Shown here piece after piece: positions 61,874-64,000 of a DNA stretch of 64,000 nt (positions are counted from its first letter, which is position 1; each line of letters begins with the position of its first letter). Origin of the DNA: Kitasatospora cineracea (GTDB lineage Bacteria > Actinomycetota > Actinomycetes > Streptomycetales > Streptomycetaceae); contig NZ_RJVJ01000001.1 in assembly GCF_003751605.1 (NCBI RefSeq), positions 2,108,001 through 2,172,000 on the forward strand, given 5' to 3'. The translations under genes were made by a program, and so were the position numbers. Below the pieces are notes generated by a model. It was not told the DNA's origin. It made no database searches and was given only the letters and a program-made list of their open reading frames with translations.

Positions 61874-62040
61874 CTAGGGCCCGTCTTCAAACCCCCGCCT
61901 GCCCCACGACGCCTGGCACGCCCTCTCGCCGCACCGGGCGAAAGGCCAAGTACATCCAGTACGAGGCCTTCCACCCGGCACGCCGAGAGCACGCACCAGA
62001 CGCCGCAGGGTTGCGACGGGGGTTTGAAGACGGGCCCTAG
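61874..62040. mobile_element. 167-bp MITE-like element with perfect 24-bp terminal inverted repeats
   Basis: The ends 61874-61897 (beginning CTAGGGCCCGTCTTC) and 62017-62040 are perfect 24-bp inverted repeats. If CTAG is the duplicated target, the true arms are 20 bp. The interior is also partly self-complementary (TGGCACGCCCTCTCGC against GCCGAGAGCACGC), so the whole can fold. It has no transposase. It is inserted in the murB-add intergenic region and abuts an IS element at its right CTAG. Its arms differ from those of that IS, so another transposase family must mobilise it. Confidence 0.85.
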
Positions 62041-63040
62041 ACGAGTAGTTCCGAAGTCGGGTGTCTTTGGCTGTTCTGCTTCGGACATGCGGGGAGGGTG
62101 TCCAGGCTTCGGGTTGTGACGACCGAAGAGCTGGACACCCTCCTGACGGCACTCTACGTGTGGATCGATGATCATCTGCCTCGAACGCGCTGGTTGGGGC
62201 GCCCGCCGCGGCTGACGGACTCGGAACTGGTGTGCCTGGCCGTGGCCCAGGTGCTGCTGGGCTTCCACTCCGAGGCCCGCTGGATCCGCTTCGCCCGCGC
62301 CCGCCTGCGCGGCATGTTCCCGCACCTGCCCGAACGCCCCGGTTACAACAAGCGCCTGCGCGCCGCGCGCCCGCTGCTCCAGCAGGCGATCCGCGACCTG
62401 GCCCGGGACACCGACCTGTGGGCGGACCCGGTGTGGATCACCGACTCCACACCCGTGGAGTGCGGGCGCTCCCGCGACACCGTGCGCCGCTCGGCCCTGG
62501 CCGGGTGGGCCGGCTACGGCTACAGCCGCTCGCACTCACGCTGGTTCTGGGGCCTGAAACTGCACCTGGTCTGCACCCCGGCCGGACTCCCCGTCACCTG
62601 GGCCCTGGCCAGTCCGAAGGTCGACGAGCGCGAGGTGTTGGCCGCGCTCGTCGAAACCGAACCGGAGCTGGCCCGCGAGCGGCCCGGCCTGCTGATCCTC
62701 GCCGACAAGGGCTACGTCTCCGCCGAACTCGACCGCTTCCTCGAACAGCACGGCGCCCAACTGCTGCGACCGTCCTACCGCAACCGAACCCCACGCCCCG
62801 GGGAAGGGCTGCTGAAGTCCGTCCGCCAGCTGATCGAGTCCGTCAACGACACCCTCAAGGGCCAACTCGGCCTCGAACAGCACGGCGGCCGCACCATCGA
62901 GGGCCTCGGCGCCCGAGTCGGCCAACGGCTACTCGCAATGACCTGCGCGATCTGGCACAACCGGGCCACCGGCCAACCCGTCACACGCTCGTTGATCGCC
63001 TACGACCACTGACCGACTAACCGACTTCGGAACTACTCGT
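62041..63040 (+). mobile_element. 1-kb IS982-type insertion sequence
   Basis: Perfect 20-bp terminal inverted repeats begin ACGAGTAGTTCCGAAG (62041-62060) and end at 63021-63040. CTAG is directly repeated at both sides (62037-62040 and 63041-63044), consistent with a 4-bp target duplication. The element carries one intact transposase gene covering most of its length. It is inserted between a MITE-like element and the stop codon of the adenosine deaminase gene. Confidence 0.9.
62098..63012 (+). CDS. IS982-family transposase
   Basis: The 304-residue DDE transposase has an N-terminal helix region (LTDSELVCLAVAQVLLGF, then RARLRGMFPHLPERPGYNKR) typical of IS982 proteins. Catalytic residues are D116 (WITDSTPVE), D203 (LILADKGYVS) and E247 (LIESVNDTLKGQL). 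KLHLVCTPAGLPV is also conserved. No frameshift or stop interrupts it, so it may be active. GTG 62098 is directly behind GGGGAGG; a GTG at 62116 is the alternative start. Confidence 0.9.
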   Translation: MSRLRVVTTEELDTLLTALYVWIDDHLPRTRWLGRPPRLTDSELVCLAVAQVLLGFHSEARWIRFARARLRGMFPHLPERPGYNKRLRAARPLLQQAIRDLARDTDLWADPVWITDSTPVECGRSRDTVRRSALAGWAGYGYSRSHSRWFWGLKLHLVCTPAGLPVTWALASPKVDEREVLAALVETEPELARERPGLLILADKGYVSAELDRFLEQHGAQLLRPSYRNRTPRPGEGLLKSVRQLIESVNDTLKGQLGLEQHGGRTIEGLGARVGQRLLAMTCAIWHNRATGQPVTRSLIAYDH

Positions 63041-64000
63041 CTAGGCCGGTTCCTCCACCAGCCAGGCGTCGACCTCGCCGAGCAGCTCCTTCACCACGTG
63101 CTCGGGGGCCTGCGAGGAGCGGATCGACTGGCGGGCGAGCTCGGCCAGCTCGGCGTCGGTGAAGGCGTGCGACTCGCGGGCCAGGGTGTACTGGTCGGCC
63201 AGCCGGGAGCCGAACAGCAGCGGGTCGTCGGCACCCAGGGCGAGCGGGACGCCGGCCTCGAAGAGCGCGCGCAGCGGGACCTGCCCGGGGCTGTCGTAGA
63301 CGCCGAGGGCGACGTTGGAGGCCGGGCAGACCTCGCAGGTGACCTGCCGGTCGGCGAGGCGCTGGAGCAGCCGCGGGTCCTCGGCGGCGCGCACGCCGTG
63401 GCCGATCCGGGCGGCGCCCAGGTCGTCCAGGCAGTCCCGGACCGACTCCGGCCCGGCCAGCTCGCCGCCGTGCGGGGCCGCGATCAGCCCGCCGTTCCGG
63501 GCGATGGCGAAGGCCCGGTCGAAGTCCCGGGCCAGGCCGCGGCGCTCGTCGTTGGACAGGCCGAAGCCGATCACGCCCCGGTCGGCGTACCGGACGGCGA
63601 GCCGGGCCAGCGTCCGGGCGTCCATCGGGGACTTCATCCGGTTCGCCGCGACCAGCACCCGGATCCCGACGCCGGTCGCCTCGGACGCCTCCCGGACGGC
63701 GTCCAGGACCAGCTCCAGGGTCGGGGTCAGGCCGCCGAGCAGCGGCGCGTACGAGGTCGGGTCGACCTGGATCTCCAGCCAGCGGGAGCCGTCGGCGCGC
63801 TCGTCCTCGGCGGTCTCCAGGACCAGCCGGCGGATGTCGGACTCGTCGCGCAGGCAGGAGCGGGCGGTGTCGTAGAGCCGCTGGAAGCGGAACCAGCCGC
63901 GCTCGTCGGTGGCCCGGAGCTTGGGCGGATGCTCGGAGCTGAGCGCCTCGGGCAGCCGGATGCCGTGCTTGTCGGCGAGTTCGAGCAGCGTCGCGGGGCG
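63041..64000 (-). CDS. add: Adenosine deaminase, C-terminal part
   Basis: The minus-strand gene enters from the right edge; 319 residues and the stop are visible. The purine deaminase landmarks are APHGGELAGPESV (catalytic Glu region), RIGHGV, CEVCPASNVALG and LGADDPLLF, which ends with the metal-binding Asp pair. It hydrolyses adenosine to inosine for purine salvage. Its TAG stop is made of the CTAG copy flanking the IS element; the protein end (VEEPA) is probably unaffected. N-terminal zinc ligands lie outside the window. Confidence 0.93.
   Translation of the reverse strand, partial: RPATLLELADKHGIRLPEALSSEHPPKLRATDERGWFRFQRLYDTARSCLRDESDIRRLVLETAEDERADGSRWLEIQVDPTSYAPLLGGLTPTLELVLDAVREASEATGVGIRVLVAANRMKSPMDARTLARLAVRYADRGVIGFGLSNDERRGLARDFDRAFAIARNGGLIAAPHGGELAGPESVRDCLDDLGAARIGHGVRAAEDPRLLQRLADRQVTCEVCPASNVALGVYDSPGQVPLRALFEAGVPLALGADDPLLFGSRLADQYTLARESHAFTDAELAELARQSIRSSQAPEHVVKELLGEVDAWLVEEPA

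Noticed and set aside
61874..62152. Minus-strand frame of 92 residues through the MITE and IS end
   Set aside because: It crosses two mobile element borders and consists of the translated inverted repeats.
1..64000. CRISPR array, phage or integrative element, secondary-metabolite cluster
   Set aside because: No regularly spaced repeats, cas, integrase, phage structural, PKS or NRPS genes were seen; the lone KAS III-like gene is not enough.

Overview
The window is high-GC actinobacterial DNA. Its start codons are often GTG, its operons use ATGA/GTGA stop-start overlaps, and it has many GC-rich bidirectional hairpin terminators. The gene content (futalosine-type menaquinone genes, system II cytochrome c maturation, acyl-CoA carboxylase epsilon subunit, a ten-gene second nuo operon, rpmG followed by a MaoC pair and murB) fits a Streptomycetaceae chromosome, Streptomyces or Kitasatospora. 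I worked by reading only; no database search was run.

Layout. 1-5 kb: a PEBP-family fragment, a dehydrogenase/LysR pair, a response-regulator remnant, hemL and a histidine phosphatase. 5-10 kb: a four-gene cytochrome c biogenesis operon (TlpA-like lipoprotein, CcdA, ResB, CcsB). 10-12 kb: acyl-CoA carboxylase epsilon and beta subunits. 12.7-26 kb: a futalosine-pathway menaquinone cluster (mqnL, mqnP, mqnM, mqnE) that also holds an Lrp regulator and a threonine dehydratase. It is split by about 7 kb of accessory genes. 26-35 kb: L,D-transpeptidase, KAS III-like enzyme, TetR, AfsK-like Ser/Thr kinase with PQQ-type repeats, galE, HtrA-like protease and an orphan histidine kinase. 35.5-45.2 kb: a second, incomplete complex I operon nuoABCHIJKLMN with no nuoD, E, F or G, followed by htpX and a lone ctaD. 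48-54.7 kb: small membrane proteins, a Tat-exported phosphatase, a kinase-like APH protein, a Mug-type glycosylase, an orphan PD-(D/E)XK-like protein and YajQ. 55-57 kb: tRNA-Tyr, an unusual amidohydrolase, tRNA-Thr, tRNA-Met and rpmG. 57-64 kb: a MaoC pair, a TetR/MFS efflux unit, murB, a 167-bp MITE-like element, a 1-kb IS982-type element and the 3' part of an adenosine deaminase gene.

The most interesting region is 15.2-19.6 kb. Two translationally coupled genes encode an RNA ligase-polynucleotide kinase fusion and an 896-residue protein combining an MJ1316/DUF504-type RNA-end recognition domain, an endonuclease/exonuclease/phosphatase domain, a 2H phosphoesterase and a poly(A)-polymerase-like nucleotidyltransferase. 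Together they look like a self-contained RNA end-healing and sealing system, placed between mqnP and mqnM. The same inserted block carries a degraded GntR gene, two copies of a dispersed repeat and a perfect DasR-type palindrome before a MOSC gene.
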